Part shown: piece after piece, positions 43,359 through 53,053 of the stretch | How the letters are laid out: the number at the start of each line of letters is the position of its first letter | How positions within the stretch are numbered: the stretch's first letter is position 1 | Source: Candidatus Alistipes avicola | GTDB taxonomy: Bacteria > Bacteroidota > Bacteroidia > Bacteroidales > Rikenellaceae | Reading direction: 5' to 3' | Assembly: GCA_019118565.1 (NCBI GenBank) | Contig: DWYR01000008.1 | Span: 62,001 to 126,000 of the forward strand | Length of the DNA: 64,000 bases | Translations under genes and position numbers: made by a program | Notes under the pieces: model-generated | Database searches by the model: none | Seen by the model: the letters and a program-made list of their open reading frames with translations, nothing else | Told to the model about the DNA's origin: nothing

Positions 43359-45191
43359 TCATAAGCTCTCTTTCTGTTTGAAGTGAGCTGTAAGTTTTGC
43401 CGCTTTGGCCGGCCCGATCAGGGCGGCAAGCTCTTCCGTCGGTGCAGTTCGAATCTTGTCTACGGTCCGGAAGTGTTGCAGAAGGGTCTCGATCGTTTTG
43501 GATCCGATTCCTTCGATGTCTTCCAGCTCGCTGTGAATAAATGTTTTGCTTCGTTTTTGGCGGTGGAATGTGATTGCAAATCGGTGCACCTCTTCCTGAA
43601 TACGTGTCAGGAAGTGGAAGAGTGGTGATGTGGGGCGGATTCCGACCAGACGGGGAGGAAACCCGCAGAGCAGTTCCGAGGTGCGATGACGGTCGTTTTT
43701 GGCCAGCCCGGCAATCGGGATGCTCAAGCCGAGCTCTCCCAGTACTTCGTGTATTGCACCCATCTGCCCTTTGCCACCATCGGCGATAATCAGATCCGGC
43801 AACTCGGACCCCTCCTCCTGCAGGCGGCTGTAACGGCGGTGGACGATCTCGCGCATCGAAGCGTAATCATCCGCTCCGACGACAGTTTTGATATTGAAGT
43901 GGCGATACTCCTTGCGCGAAGGTTTCCCGTCGCGGAATACGACACACGAGGCCACCGGATTCGATCCCTGCAGGTTCGAGTTGTCGAAACATTCGATGTG
44001 GCGGGGCGGATGCTCCAAGTGCAACTCCTGCTGTAGGGCCGTCAGCAATCGGTCGGCGTGCCGTTCGGGATTCTTGATCTCGAGGTTTTTCAACTGCTCG
44101 GCCCGATAGATACGGGCACTTTTAAGAGAAAATTCCAGCAAATCCAGCTTCTCGCCCCGTTTGGGTACCGTGAAGACCACTTTGTCGAAGAGCAGTGCGG
44201 CAGAAGGGAGAAAGGGAACGATCACCTCTTTGGCCAGATGGCCGGCGATCGTTTCGACAACGTGTTGGATGGCCAGTGAGAGCATTTGTGCAGGGTCGGT
44301 ATCCACGCCTGTCGACAAACGGATGGTGTAGACTCCGACGACCGATCCGTGTCTGATACGCAGGAAGTTGCAGTAGGCAACCTCGTCGTCTTCCAGCAGG
44401 GAGAAGACATCGACATCCGTAATATGGGCGCTGACGATAACCGATTTGCTTGAGTAGTTATCCAGAGCGTCGATGCGTGATTTGTAGCGTTGAGCCATTT
44501 CGAAACGCAGCGCAGCGGCGGCACGCTCCATCTCTTGAATCAGATAGGTACGCACCGGGCGCAAGTCCCCTTTCAGGATCGCGGTGGTCATCTGGATCAA
44601 CTCCCCGTACTCCTGTTCGCTCTGGGCCCCGATACAGGGCCCTTTGCAATTGCCCAGGTGATATTGCAGACAGACTGAATAGCGCCCTTTGGCGATCGCT
44701 TCCGGGGTGAGGTTGAGAGCGCAGGTCCGCAGAGGGATCACTTCGCGGATGAATTCCAGAATCGAATGCTGCATCATGACCGATCCGTATGGTCCGAAAT
44801 ATTGCGAACCGTCGCGGTTTACGATGCGAGTGGATTGCACGCGCGGGAAGGGTTCGTGCCGAACTACGATCCAGGGGTAGGTTTTGTCGTCCTTGAGCAG
44901 AATGTTGTAGCGGGGCTGGAGCGTCTTGATCAGCGAGTTCTCCAGCAACAGGGCATCGGTCTCCGTATCGACTACGATGTGGCGGATGGCGACGATGTGG
45001 CGCACCATTACCTGTACTTTGGCACTGTGCTCACGGTTCTGCATGAAATAGGACGAAACGCGCTTGCGCAGACTTTTGGCTTTGCCTACGTAGATTACCG
45101 TGCCGTTTTTGTCCAGGAATTGATAAACGCCCGGTTTCAGCGGCAGCAGGGAGACTTGCTCTTTCAGTCCGTATCTCTCTATGTTGTCCAT
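43359..45191 (-). CDS. uvrC: UvrABC excinuclease subunit C
   Basis: A 610-residue DNA repair nuclease that cuts both sides of a lesion. The N-terminal GIY-YIG domain is PGVYQFLDKNGTVIYVGKAKSLRKR in pieces (about 20-45), the UVR motif near 215-240, the C-terminal RNase H-like domain carries IECFDNSN.. DLIIADGGKGQ, and a helix-hairpin-helix (ELEDIEGIGSKTIETLL) ends the protein. Length is normal. Confidence 0.95.
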   Translation of the reverse strand: MDNIERYGLKEQVSLLPLKPGVYQFLDKNGTVIYVGKAKSLRKRVSSYFMQNREHSAKVQVMVRHIVAIRHIVVDTETDALLLENSLIKTLQPRYNILLKDDKTYPWIVVRHEPFPRVQSTRIVNRDGSQYFGPYGSVMMQHSILEFIREVIPLRTCALNLTPEAIAKGRYSVCLQYHLGNCKGPCIGAQSEQEYGELIQMTTAILKGDLRPVRTYLIQEMERAAAALRFEMAQRYKSRIDALDNYSSKSVIVSAHITDVDVFSLLEDDEVAYCNFLRIRHGSVVGVYTIRLSTGVDTDPAQMLSLAIQHVVETIAGHLAKEVIVPFLPSAALLFDKVVFTVPKRGEKLDLLEFSLKSARIYRAEQLKNLEIKNPERHADRLLTALQQELHLEHPPRHIECFDNSNLQGSNPVASCVVFRDGKPSRKEYRHFNIKTVVGADDYASMREIVHRRYSRLQEEGSELPDLIIADGGKGQMGAIHEVLGELGLSIPIAGLAKNDRHRTSELLCGFPPRLVGIRPTSPLFHFLTRIQEEVHRFAITFHRQKRSKTFIHSELEDIEGIGSKTIETLLQHFRTVDKIRTAPTEELAALIGPAKAAKLTAHFKQKESL

Positions 45192-45196
45192 TGTGA

Positions 45197-45204
45197 CAAA
45201 AGTA
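45197..45204 (-). promoter_or_regulatory. -7 box touching the uvrC start
   Basis: Minus-strand TACTTTTG (45204-45197) ends 5 bases before the uvrC ATG (45191), again predicting a start at or within the first codon. Only a poorly spaced TTTG (45220-45217) lies upstream. Confidence 0.45.
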
Positions 45205-45302
45205 ACAATTTTTTAACAAACGTTTTTTATCCTGCCTCGAATAGCTCTGCGGGCGATGGGGAAGGGGTGAAAATAATCCTTTTGTCGGGATGATTTTGCT
45301 TT

Positions 45303-45334
45303 TTTGTTTTTGCAAAGGCTTTTGCTTATATTTG
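45303..45334 (+). promoter_or_regulatory. Promoter of the 45360 lipoprotein gene
   Basis: TTTG (45303-45306), 20 bases, TATATTTG (45327-45334). Leader of about 20 bases. Confidence 0.7.
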
Positions 45335-45359
45335 CATCATCAATAATTAACCCTTTTTT

Positions 45360-46289
45360 ATGAAAAAAATATTATTTGCACTGTGTGTTGTCGCGTGCTC
45401 GGTCGGATGCATCGACGACGATTACGATTTAACCCGGATCGACTCCTCCGATATCACGATCGGGACGGAGGAGAGCCGGTTTGTGATACCATTGGCGACG
45501 ATTTATGTCGGTATGGCCGAGTTGCAAAACAACGGGGCCGATATTCAGGCTATTTTCGATGAGGTGGAGATATGGACGCCCACGACGCTCCCCGGGAATG
45601 CGACGTACGTCGATATGGTAAAGTTGACCGACGGGAGTGAATATCTCGATCTGTTGCTTTCGTCGCTGATCGATGAAATGTTGCAGCCCGAGTCGAAGAA
45701 ACTGGATGAGATTGTCGATCTGATTTGGGATACGCCCGCTTATCGCGACTATTTCTCTTCGGAGCTGCCGACTGCCGGGGAGGAGACCTTCAAAACGACT
45801 TTTAAACTCTCTTTCGGCAAGGATGACCAGGTGGGTGAGGCGCTGCGGGAAGGTACCCGGACTTTGGCGCGCGAATACCTTTTCAGTATTCAACTGGAGC
45901 CTGTTTACTATCAGGCGGCTTTAAATCTCAGTGGCGATGTGATTTCGATGTTGACCGATAATCTTGACGACGAAAGTGTGGCCGATCCTAAAAATGCGCT
46001 TTATCTGTATGGCGAAGTGATGTGCGATCTGGCCGTCAGTTTCCAGATCTCGGTCTTGTTTGAGAGCGCCGGGGTGACGGTTCCCGCTTTCGATATCGAG
46101 CGTAATGTGGAGACGGATATTCCCAAGACCCGTTTTTTTGCGGAGGAGGCCGTGCGGATGATCGACGATTTCCGTGTTCGGGTAGACTATTTGCCGTTGC
46201 GGTATTATCCGGGAATCGGATTCCAGCCCGGACAAAACATTCGGATGGCGCTACGACTTGAAAAAACTGGATCTCTCACTTTCAAATAA
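45360..46289 (+). CDS. Surface lipoprotein of unknown function
   Basis: A 309-residue lipoprotein with lipobox SVGC (Cys17) followed by IDDDYD, an acidic stretch of the type that sends Bacteroidetes lipoproteins to the cell surface. The rest is beta-rich with no recognised family. It is 12 bases upstream of a DUF5723 gene, so the two are probably co-expressed parts of one outer-membrane assembly. Confidence 0.65.
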   Translation: MKKILFALCVVACSVGCIDDDYDLTRIDSSDITIGTEESRFVIPLATIYVGMAELQNNGADIQAIFDEVEIWTPTTLPGNATYVDMVKLTDGSEYLDLLLSSLIDEMLQPESKKLDEIVDLIWDTPAYRDYFSSELPTAGEETFKTTFKLSFGKDDQVGEALREGTRTLAREYLFSIQLEPVYYQAALNLSGDVISMLTDNLDDESVADPKNALYLYGEVMCDLAVSFQISVLFESAGVTVPAFDIERNVETDIPKTRFFAEEAVRMIDDFRVRVDYLPLRYYPGIGFQPGQNIRMALRLEKTGSLTFK

Positions 46290-46301
46290 CAGCATACACC
46301 C

Positions 46302-47675
46302 ATGAAGAAAATTATTGCTATTTTTATTTCTCTTGCGGTGTTTGCCGTATGTTCGGTCTCCGCACAAACCCAGACTGCCTATTTTATGGAGGGATCGACC
46401 TTCCGTACCCAACTCAATCCGGCATTCGCTCCTACGCGCGGTTATGTCAATATCCCCGTGTTGGGTGGCATTCAGTTCAATACGACAGGCAATCTTTCGT
46501 TGGGCAGCATCTTCTATCCGCGCAACGGGAGCCTGGTGCCCCTTTTTGACAAGAACGTTTCGGCCCATGAGGCTTTGAGCGGATTGCGTTCGAAAAACGT
46601 TTTTGCGACCGATGCGCGGATCAACCTGATCGGATTCGGTGCCTTCCGGGGAGATCATAAGTCGTTCTGGTCGTTCGAGTTGAATACCCGTGTCGAGGCG
46701 GAGACCAGTATCCCGTACAACCTGGTTGAGTTCGTCAAGACCGGAGCCCATCAATTGAACACGGGTGACATTGCCGTTTCTGCACAATCCTATATCGAGG
46801 CGGCATTCGGCTATTCGTTTCAATTAACCGACAAGATCTACTTCGGAGCGCGTGCCAAGTTCCTGGTAGGGGCCGGTCGGGCGCGTATGTCCGTCGATAG
46901 ACTCGATGTTCGCTTGATGGAAGATGTCTGGAGCGTCGATGCGCAGGGATCACTCGAAACCTCGGGCCTGTATATGACTCCCGATGTACGGGAGAATGGG
47001 ACGGAGTATTATGGATTCGATAATATGAATATGTCCTATAAAGGACCGGCTGGATACGGTTTTGCGGTCGATCTCGGTGCAACATATGATGTACTCCCCG
47101 AGTTGCAGGTATCGTTGGCCGTCAATGATCTGGGTTTTATCTCCTGGAGTAAGGGGACCACGAGCAGGGGACAGATGACCAAGAGCCAGTCGTTCAGTGG
47201 GGTAGATATTATTGATGGCGAGGTGTCGGAGGTGGAGTTCGATTTCGGGGAGTTGGAGTTCGACAAGGTCGATCCCAGGTCGAAGACCGAGATGCTCCGT
47301 GCTTCGATCAATGCGGGTGGTGAGTACAAGGTTTGGCGTCGCAAGATCGGGTTGGGACTGCTTTATAACTGCCGTATTTGGGATACGCGTGCGTTTCACA
47401 ACATCACCGCTTCGGTCAACTTTACCCCAATCGAGTGGTTCACCTTTACCGGGAGCTATTCGTTCCTGAACAACCGTGGACACGGGGTGGGATTCGCCCT
47501 GAATGCCTGCCCGAGCTGGATCAACTTTTTTGTGGCTACCGACATTCTGCTGGGAGAGCATACGCCGCAATTCCTGCCGGTACACGCTTCGTCGATGAAC
47601 GTAACGGTCGGGATCGGTGTGCCGATCGGCAAGCGCAGCCATCGATCTCCCGTTTATGACAATTACTATGAATAA
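46302..47675 (+). CDS. DUF5723 outer-membrane protein
   Basis: A 457-residue protein with a signal peptide (IAIFISLAVFAVCSVSAQ) and the DUF5723 opening (YFMEGSTFRTQLNPAFAPTRGY, about 25-46), found in Bacteroidetes outer-membrane barrels. Repeated aromatic beta-strands follow through the sequence, e.g. FWSFELNTRVEAE. Function unknown. Paired with the surface lipoprotein upstream. Confidence 0.78.
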   Translation: MKKIIAIFISLAVFAVCSVSAQTQTAYFMEGSTFRTQLNPAFAPTRGYVNIPVLGGIQFNTTGNLSLGSIFYPRNGSLVPLFDKNVSAHEALSGLRSKNVFATDARINLIGFGAFRGDHKSFWSFELNTRVEAETSIPYNLVEFVKTGAHQLNTGDIAVSAQSYIEAAFGYSFQLTDKIYFGARAKFLVGAGRARMSVDRLDVRLMEDVWSVDAQGSLETSGLYMTPDVRENGTEYYGFDNMNMSYKGPAGYGFAVDLGATYDVLPELQVSLAVNDLGFISWSKGTTSRGQMTKSQSFSGVDIIDGEVSEVEFDFGELEFDKVDPRSKTEMLRASINAGGEYKVWRRKIGLGLLYNCRIWDTRAFHNITASVNFTPIEWFTFTGSYSFLNNRGHGVGFALNACPSWINFFVATDILLGEHTPQFLPVHASSMNVTVGIGVPIGKRSHRSPVYDNYYE

Positions 47676-47677
47676 AA

Positions 47678-47710
47678 AGAAGCCTGCTGAAATTCGGCAG
47701 GCTTCTCTTT
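47678..47710. terminator. Convergent terminator
   Basis: AGAAGCCTGC / GCAGGCTTCT (47678-47687 and 47697-47706), a 10-bp stem with A's before it and T's after it, between the DUF5723 gene and the 5-formyl-THF cyclo-ligase gene. Confidence 0.85.
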
Positions 47711-47713
47711 TTA

Positions 47714-48253
47714 TTAGTGTGTCTGTCCGTAACAGAGGCAATCGACCGGAATGTCGTGTGGATCGACCGGAATTTCGTCCGTCACCTGATGGGGATAGCA
47801 TACACCGGCCTTGAAGGCGTGGAATCCAGGTTGGGACATATATTTGTCGTAGAAACCCTTACCGCGTCCGAGACGCATCCCTGCGGGTGAAAAGGCGACA
47901 CCCGGTACGACGATCAGGTCGATCTTGCCCGGAGTGCATAGATCCGTGGGATTCGGTTCCAGAATGCCGAACGAGCCGTCGCTCATTGTGGCCGGGTTGT
48001 AGGTGTAGAACTGCATGATATCCCCCTCGACACGAGGAACGACCACCTGTTTCTCCCGACTCCATCGTTCGAGCGCCTCGCTCGTCGAGGGCTCGTCCCG
48101 CAGCGAGGAGAAAAAGGCTACGATCTGAGCTGCTTTGAAGGCCGGCAGGTTTTCGACCTCCCGGAAGATCCGCTCCGAAATCCGGATGCGCTCTTCAGGT
48201 GCGACAGCCACGTTGAGACTTTTCATCCGTTTTCTTATCTGTGCTTTGTTCAT
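47714..48253 (-). CDS. 5-formyltetrahydrofolate cyclo-ligase
   Basis: A 179-residue enzyme turning 5-formyl-THF into 5,10-methenyl-THF with ATP, clearing an inhibitory folate. The N-terminus KAQIRKRMKSLN, the DLIVVPGVAFSP block and RLGRGKGFYDKYM (about 130-142) define the family; Lys and Arg residues bind ATP. With fhs and folA it completes a folate one-carbon set in this window. Confidence 0.92.
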   Translation of the reverse strand: MNKAQIRKRMKSLNVAVAPEERIRISERIFREVENLPAFKAAQIVAFFSSLRDEPSTSEALERWSREKQVVVPRVEGDIMQFYTYNPATMSDGSFGILEPNPTDLCTPGKIDLIVVPGVAFSPAGMRLGRGKGFYDKYMSQPGFHAFKAGVCYPHQVTDEIPVDPHDIPVDCLCYGQTH

Positions 48254-48299
48254 GTAGTGAAACGTTTAATTTTTACGTGAATTTTCGGTTTGTTTTGGG

Positions 48300-48329
48300 T
48301 TGTTATTCCGCAAACAATCGCTATCTTTG
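48300..48329 (+). promoter_or_regulatory. frd operon promoter
   Basis: TTG (48300-48302), 19 bases, TATCTTTG (48322-48329). The leader to frdC is about 115 bases and contains a second TATCTTTA near 48393. Confidence 0.65.
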
Positions 48330-48450
48330 CCGGAGATAGTGCGCGTTTTGGACAAATTGGAGCGTAACCTTGCATTTGTCGCGGGCTTCTCGCTATCTTT
48401 ATGGAATAGCAACCAAATTTTTAACAAAAATACACAAATCTAAAAAAACT

Positions 48451-49146
48451 ATGGGCAGTTTTCTAACTAATTCTTCTGTCGGCAAGAAGTTGGTGATGAG
48501 TGTCACGGGATGTTTTCTGGTGCTCTTTCTCATCTTCCATATGTCGATGAACATCGTGGCGATCATCTCTCCGGAAGGGTACAACATGATCTGTGCATTC
48601 CTGGGTGCCAACTGGTATGCGCTGGTCGGTACGGTCGTTTTGGCGGCCGGTGTCGCTATCCATTTCATTTTTGCACTGATCCTGACGATCAACAACTATC
48701 GGGCCCGCGGTTCGCAGCGCTATGCCGTAACCGTGAAGGAGAAGGGTGTCGATTGGGCCTCGAAAAACATGTTGGCGCTGGGTTGGATCATCCTCTGCGG
48801 TTTGGGACTCCACCTGTTCAACTTCTGGGCGAAGATGCAGCTGGTCGAGATCCTCGGCGGTCATGAGAACTCGCTCGGACTCTCTCCGGTAGACGGTGCC
48901 GCACTGATCCAGTACACCTTCTCGCAGTGGTATTATGTGGTGCTCTATCTGATCTGGCTCTTCGCGCTGTGGTTCCACCTGACGCACGGCGTTTGGTCGA
49001 TGTTCCAGACGGTAGGTTGGGCCAACAACATCTGGTATCCGCGTCTGAAATGCATCGCCAATATCGTGGCAACCATTCTGTTCCTGGGCTTTGCTGTGGT
49101 TGTGGTATTCTATTTCTTCCAGCAGTTTTGCCCCCTCTGCGCCTAA
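48451..49146 (+). CDS. frdC: Fumarate reductase/succinate dehydrogenase cytochrome b subunit
   Basis: A 231-residue diheme cytochrome b with about five membrane helices; I start at MGSFLTNSSVGKKLVMS, since earlier in-frame codons lack homology. Heme-ligating histidines appear in IFHMSMN (about residue 30), AIHFIFAL (about 72) and FHLTHGVW (about 178-183). It anchors the enzyme and takes electrons from menaquinol. First of frdCAB, as in Bacteroides. Confidence 0.93.
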   Translation: MGSFLTNSSVGKKLVMSVTGCFLVLFLIFHMSMNIVAIISPEGYNMICAFLGANWYALVGTVVLAAGVAIHFIFALILTINNYRARGSQRYAVTVKEKGVDWASKNMLALGWIILCGLGLHLFNFWAKMQLVEILGGHENSLGLSPVDGAALIQYTFSQWYYVVLYLIWLFALWFHLTHGVWSMFQTVGWANNIWYPRLKCIANIVATILFLGFAVVVVFYFFQQFCPLCA

Positions 49147-49178
49147 CATCTTACGTTGAATTATAAAAATACACAGAT

Positions 49179-51125
49179 ATGGCTTTCAAATTAGATTCTA
49201 AAATTCCTGCCGGGGAACTCGCCCAGAAATGGAGCAACCACAAGGCAGCGATCAAGGTAGTGAGCCCTGCCAACAAACGTAAACTCGATATTATCGTCAT
49301 CGGTACCGGTTTGGGCGGTGCCTCCGCAGCTGCTTCGCTCGGCGAGTTGGGTTACAACGTAAAGGTATTCTGTATCCAGGACTCCCCGCGTCGTGCGCAC
49401 TCGATCGCAGCGCAGGGCGGTATCAATGCAGCCAAGAACTATCAGAACGATAACGACTCCGTTTATCGTCTCTTCTACGATACGATCAAAGGTGGCGACT
49501 ATCGTGCCCGTGAGGCGAACGTATATCGTCTGGCCGAAGTCTCGAACCTGATTATCGACCAGTGCGTCGCTCAGGGTGTGCCTTTCGCCCGTGAGTACGG
49601 CGGTCTGCTGGCCAACCGTTCGTTCGGTGGTGCACAGGTTTCGCGTACGTTCTATGCCCGCGGTCAAACGGGACAGCAGCTGTTGCTGGGTGCTTATGCA
49701 GCCCTGAACAAGGAGATCGCCCGCGGTTCGGTGAAGAGCTATCCCCGTCATGAGATGCTCGATATCGTTATCGAGGATGGCGAGGCTCGCGGTATCATCG
49801 CCCGCAACCTGGTAACGGGTCAGTTGGAGCGCTTCGGTGCACACGCCGTTGTTATCGCATCGGGCGGTTACGGTAACGTCTTCTTCCTCTCGACGAACGC
49901 CATGGCATCGAACGGTTCGGCCGCTTTCCAGTGCTACCGCAAGGGTGCCGGCTTTGCCAACCCCTGCTTTACGCAGATCCACCCGACCTGTATCCCGGTA
50001 CACGGAGACCAGCAGTCGAAACTGACCCTGATGTCCGAGTCGTTGCGTAACGATGGCCGTATCTGGGTTCCGAAGAAACTCGAGGATGTGAAAGCCCTTC
50101 GTGCGGGAACCAAGAAACCGTCGGATATCGCAGAGGAGGATCGTGACTACTACCTGGAGCGCCGTTATCCGGCCTTCGGTAACCTCGTACCGCGTGACGT
50201 GGCTTCGCGTGCCGCCAAGGAGCGTTGCGATGCCGGTTACGGTGTGAACGAGACCGGTCTGGCCGTATTCCTGGACTTCAAGACGGCTATCGAGCGTCTG
50301 GGCAAACACGTTATCGAGGAGCGTTACGGCAACCTGTTCGATATGTATGAGGAGATCACCGACGTGAATCCCTACGAGCAGCCGATGCAGATCTTCCCGG
50401 CCGTACACTATACGATGGGTGGTCTGTGGGTTGACTACAACCTGATGACGACGATCCCCGGTCTGTATGCAATCGGTGAGGCAAACTTCTCGGATCACGG
50501 TGCAAACCGTCTGGGTGCTTCGGCACTGATGCAGGGTCTGGCCGACGGATATTTCGTACTGCCCTATACGATCGGCGACTACCTGTCGCACAAGATCCAG
50601 GCTCCGAAGGTGAAGACCGATACGAAAGCCTTCGACGAGGCAGAGAAGGGTGTGAAGGAGAAGATCGCCAAGTTGATGGCCATCAACGGAAAACAGTCCG
50701 TAGACGATATTCACAAGAAACTCGGCCACATCATGTGGGAGAACGTGGGTATGGCCCGTACGAAGGAGTCGCTTGAAAAGGCGATTGTCGAGATTCAGGC
50801 ACTGCGCAAGGAGTTCTGGAAGGATGTGAAGGTCGTAGGTAAGGCTGACGATTTCAACGTTGAGTTGGAGAAGGCGATCCGTTTGGCTGACTTCCTGGAG
50901 CTGGGCGAGCTGATGGCCCGCGACGCATTGCATCGTGAGGAGTCCTGCGGTGGTCACTTCCGCGTTGAGCACCAGACCGAGGAGGGCGAGGCGAAGCGTG
51001 ATGACGAAAACTTCGTATATGCCGCCGTATGGGAGTACAAGGGCGAGAACGAGGCTCCGGAGCTGACCAAAGAGCCGCTTAACTTCGAGTTCGTACACCC
51101 GGCACAGCGTAACTATAAAGACTAA
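49179..51125 (+). CDS. frdA: Fumarate reductase flavoprotein subunit
   Basis: A 648-residue catalytic subunit. FAD is bound at [10 protein letters not shown] (41-50) and attached to His74 in [22 protein letters not shown] and the MGGLWVDYN substrate/active-site region follow. Length and sequence type (B-type, epsilon/Bacteroidetes) fit a menaquinone fumarate reductase. In gut Bacteroidales it ends succinate fermentation by reducing fumarate. Lies 32 bases after frdC. Confidence 0.95.
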   Translation: MAFKLDSKIPAGELAQKWSNHKAAIKVVSPANKRKLDIIVIGTGLGGASAAASLGELGYNVKVFCIQDSPRRAHSIAAQGGINAAKNYQNDNDSVYRLFYDTIKGGDYRAREANVYRLAEVSNLIIDQCVAQGVPFAREYGGLLANRSFGGAQVSRTFYARGQTGQQLLLGAYAALNKEIARGSVKSYPRHEMLDIVIEDGEARGIIARNLVTGQLERFGAHAVVIASGGYGNVFFLSTNAMASNGSAAFQCYRKGAGFANPCFTQIHPTCIPVHGDQQSKLTLMSESLRNDGRIWVPKKLEDVKALRAGTKKPSDIAEEDRDYYLERRYPAFGNLVPRDVASRAAKERCDAGYGVNETGLAVFLDFKTAIERLGKHVIEERYGNLFDMYEEITDVNPYEQPMQIFPAVHYTMGGLWVDYNLMTTIPGLYAIGEANFSDHGANRLGASALMQGLADGYFVLPYTIGDYLSHKIQAPKVKTDTKAFDEAEKGVKEKIAKLMAINGKQSVDDIHKKLGHIMWENVGMARTKESLEKAIVEIQALRKEFWKDVKVVGKADDFNVELEKAIRLADFLELGELMARDALHREESCGGHFRVEHQTEEGEAKRDDENFVYAAVWEYKGENEAPELTKEPLNFEFVHPAQRNYKD

Positions 51126-51162
51126 CTTCTGAACGTCGAACTTTAATCATCAATTTGAAACT

Positions 51163-51906
51163 ATGAATTTCACATTAAAGATATGGCGCCAGAAGGACGC
51201 CAAAGTAAAAGGAGGTTTCGAAACCTACCGGGTTGAGAACATCTCCGCCGACACCTCGTTCCTCGAGATGTTGGATATTCTGAACAACAACCTGATCCAC
51301 GAGGGCAAGGAGCCTGTGGCATTCGACCACGACTGCCGCGAGGGTATCTGCGGTATGTGTTCGCTCCACATCGACGGCCGTGCACACGGACCTTCGGATG
51401 GTGCAACCACCTGCCAGATCTATATGCGTAAGTTCAAGGACGGCGCAACGATCACGATCGAGCCGTGGCGTTCGGCTGCTTTCCCTGTTATCAAGGACCT
51501 GGTAGTAAACCGCAGTGCTTACGATCAGATTCTGCAGGCCGGCGGCTTTATCTCGGTACGTACGAATTCGGTACCCGACGGTAACGCTATTCCGATTCCG
51601 AAGGCGGATGCCGACGAGTCGATGGATGCGGCTGCCTGCATCGGTTGCGGTGCTTGTGCCGCTACCTGCAAGAACGGTTCGGCCATGTTGTTCGTCGCTG
51701 CACGTGTATCTTCGCTGGCTAAATTGCCGCAGGGCCGTGTAGAGGGTGCTCGTCGTGCCAAGGCGATGGTTGCCAAGATGGACGAGCTCGGTTTCGGTAA
51801 CTGTACCAACACGGGTGCGTGCCAGGCTGAGTGCCCGAAGAAGATCTCGATTGCACACATCGCACGCCTGAACCGCGAGTTCCTCTCGGCTAAGTTTAAG
51901 GACTAA
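51163..51906 (+). CDS. frdB: Fumarate reductase iron-sulfur subunit
   Basis: A 247-residue electron-transfer subunit. The [2Fe-2S] cluster is bound by Cys58, 63, 66 and 84 ([10 protein letters not shown].. ATTC), and the [4Fe-4S]/[3Fe-4S] pair by [11 protein letters not shown] and [13 protein letters not shown] near residues 163-230. It links the flavoprotein to the heme subunit. Followed by a terminator at 51931. Confidence 0.94.
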   Translation: MNFTLKIWRQKDAKVKGGFETYRVENISADTSFLEMLDILNNNLIHEGKEPVAFDHDCREGICGMCSLHIDGRAHGPSDGATTCQIYMRKFKDGATITIEPWRSAAFPVIKDLVVNRSAYDQILQAGGFISVRTNSVPDGNAIPIPKADADESMDAAACIGCGACAATCKNGSAMLFVAARVSSLAKLPQGRVEGARRAKAMVAKMDELGFGNCTNTGACQAECPKKISIAHIARLNREFLSAKFKD

Positions 51907-51930
51907 GCGATTACGACAGATAATCAGATA

Positions 51931-51960
51931 AGGGGAAGGATCGAAATCCTTCCCCTTGTT
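51931..51960 (+). terminator. frd operon terminator
   Basis: AGGGGAAGGA / TCCTTCCCCT (51931-51940 and 51947-51956), a 10-bp stem with loop TCGAAA and T's. Confidence 0.88.
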
Positions 51961-51980
51961 TTGTAAAGGTAGCTGTGATA

Positions 51981-52017
51981 AAAAAGAGGTTGTCCCATTC
52001 GCGAACAACCTCTTTTT
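51981..52017 (-). terminator. Terminator of the DUF4923 gene
   Basis: AAAAAGAGGTTGT / ACAACCTCTTTTT (51981-51993 and 52005-52017), a 13-bp A/T-flanked stem that works from either side; it lies 20 bases past the DUF4923 stop. Confidence 0.85.
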
Positions 52018-52036
52018 ATGAATTGTGCAGGATCGA

Positions 52037-52654
52037 CTATTTTATTCGGGTGAATTCGAAGCCGAGATTCAATCCGTCGAAAGCATTGAGCAGGGTGGTA
52101 ATGGAGGCTATGCTCTTTGAGAAGCTGGCCGTTTTCGATCCCAGTTCCTGAAGAATCGCCAGGATTTTGTCGGCCGGGAAGAGGATCTGAAGGTCGGTAC
52201 CGTCGAGGTAGGCAACGCCTTCGATTTTACCCAGCTTCGAGAGCAGTTTTGAGGAGAAGGTCATGGTGAGTGCGTGGGTCTCGTTTTCGAAGGTATAATC
52301 CCCTTCGAGGGTGTGGCTGCCAGCCGTCATCGTGAATTTACCCTCTTTGGTGAAGGTACAGTCGCAGCTGCCGGGTTTAAAACCAACCAGCGAATATCCC
52401 GTTTCGAGTGCGCTTTGCAGCTTCTCGGTAGCGGCCGATGCGGCAACTTCGGTAAGGGTATTTTCACTTTCGAGTTTGACGGCGGGACGATCATAGCTCC
52501 AGGACCCGACCATTCCGTATTCTGTTACTTTGCCTCCGGTGAGTTTGTCGGCAACGGTCGAAGCGGCTCCTTTGAGCGATTCGAGCCAATCCTGCGCCTT
52601 GACGTTCGGGGTGAAAAGAGCCAGGGCAGCAATAATCAATAAGTACTTTTTCAT
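52037..52654 (-). CDS. DUF4923 exported protein
   Basis: A 205-residue protein with signal peptide (KYLLIIAALALFTPNVKA) and the DUF4923 pattern: LTGGKVTEYGMVGSWSY near residue 38 and a beta-rich body (FTKEGKFTMTAGSHTLEGDYTFENETHALTMTF in pieces) of lipocalin-like character. Bacteroidetes-specific; role unknown. A -7 box TATTTTTG lies at 52692-52685. Confidence 0.75.
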   Translation of the reverse strand: MKKYLLIIAALALFTPNVKAQDWLESLKGAASTVADKLTGGKVTEYGMVGSWSYDRPAVKLESENTLTEVAASAATEKLQSALETGYSLVGFKPGSCDCTFTKEGKFTMTAGSHTLEGDYTFENETHALTMTFSSKLLSKLGKIEGVAYLDGTDLQILFPADKILAILQELGSKTASFSKSIASITTLLNAFDGLNLGFEFTRIK

Positions 52655-52684
52655 GGCTATCTGTTTTTAGATGATTCTCCATAA

Positions 52685-52692
52685 CAAAAATA
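52685..52692 (-). promoter_or_regulatory. -7 box of the DUF4923 gene
   Basis: Minus-strand TATTTTTG, 30 bases before the start codon. No clear -33 element. Confidence 0.45.
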
Positions 52693-52765
52693 GTACTTTT
52701 TGAAATAAGGTGTCCCCATATAAATGGGAGAACCGGGATCATGGACCTCGGCTCTCTTTTGTCGT

Positions 52766-53053
52766 TTATTTGGGTTGGATGTATCCTTTCAGGGCCTCCA
52801 CATACTCTTCGAAGGCATCGATTCCCGTACGGGTGATGCGACAGACGGTGCGGGGCATCTTTCCCCGGAATCCCTTTTCGACCTCGATATAGCCCGCTTT
52901 CTGCAACTTGTCGATCTGAACGCTGAGGTTGCCGGCCGTGGCCCCCGTCTGCTCCCGGATGAAGACGAAGTCGGCCTCCTCGACCCCCAGCAGGATCGAC
53001 ATGATGGCCAGCCTCAATTCGGAGTGCAGCAGCGGATTCAGCTCTTTGAACAT
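52766..53053 (-). CDS. Winged-helix transcriptional regulator
   Basis: A 95-residue MarR/ArsR-like winged-helix protein (ELRLAIMSILLGVEEADFVFIREQTGATAGNLSVQIDKLQKAGYIEVEKGFRGKMPRT in pieces), with recognition helix about 38-52. It has no sensor domain. Its start overlaps the end of the membrane protein gene upstream by 16 bases, so it is translated with a membrane partner and probably autoregulates the three-gene unit. Confidence 0.82.
   Translation of the reverse strand: MFKELNPLLHSELRLAIMSILLGVEEADFVFIREQTGATAGNLSVQIDKLQKAGYIEVEKGFRGKMPRTVCRITRTGIDAFEEYVEALKGYIQPK

Noticed and set aside
49191..51098. Long minus-strand frame opposite frdA
   Set aside because: Shadow frame of a conserved gene; no start signal or motif of its own.
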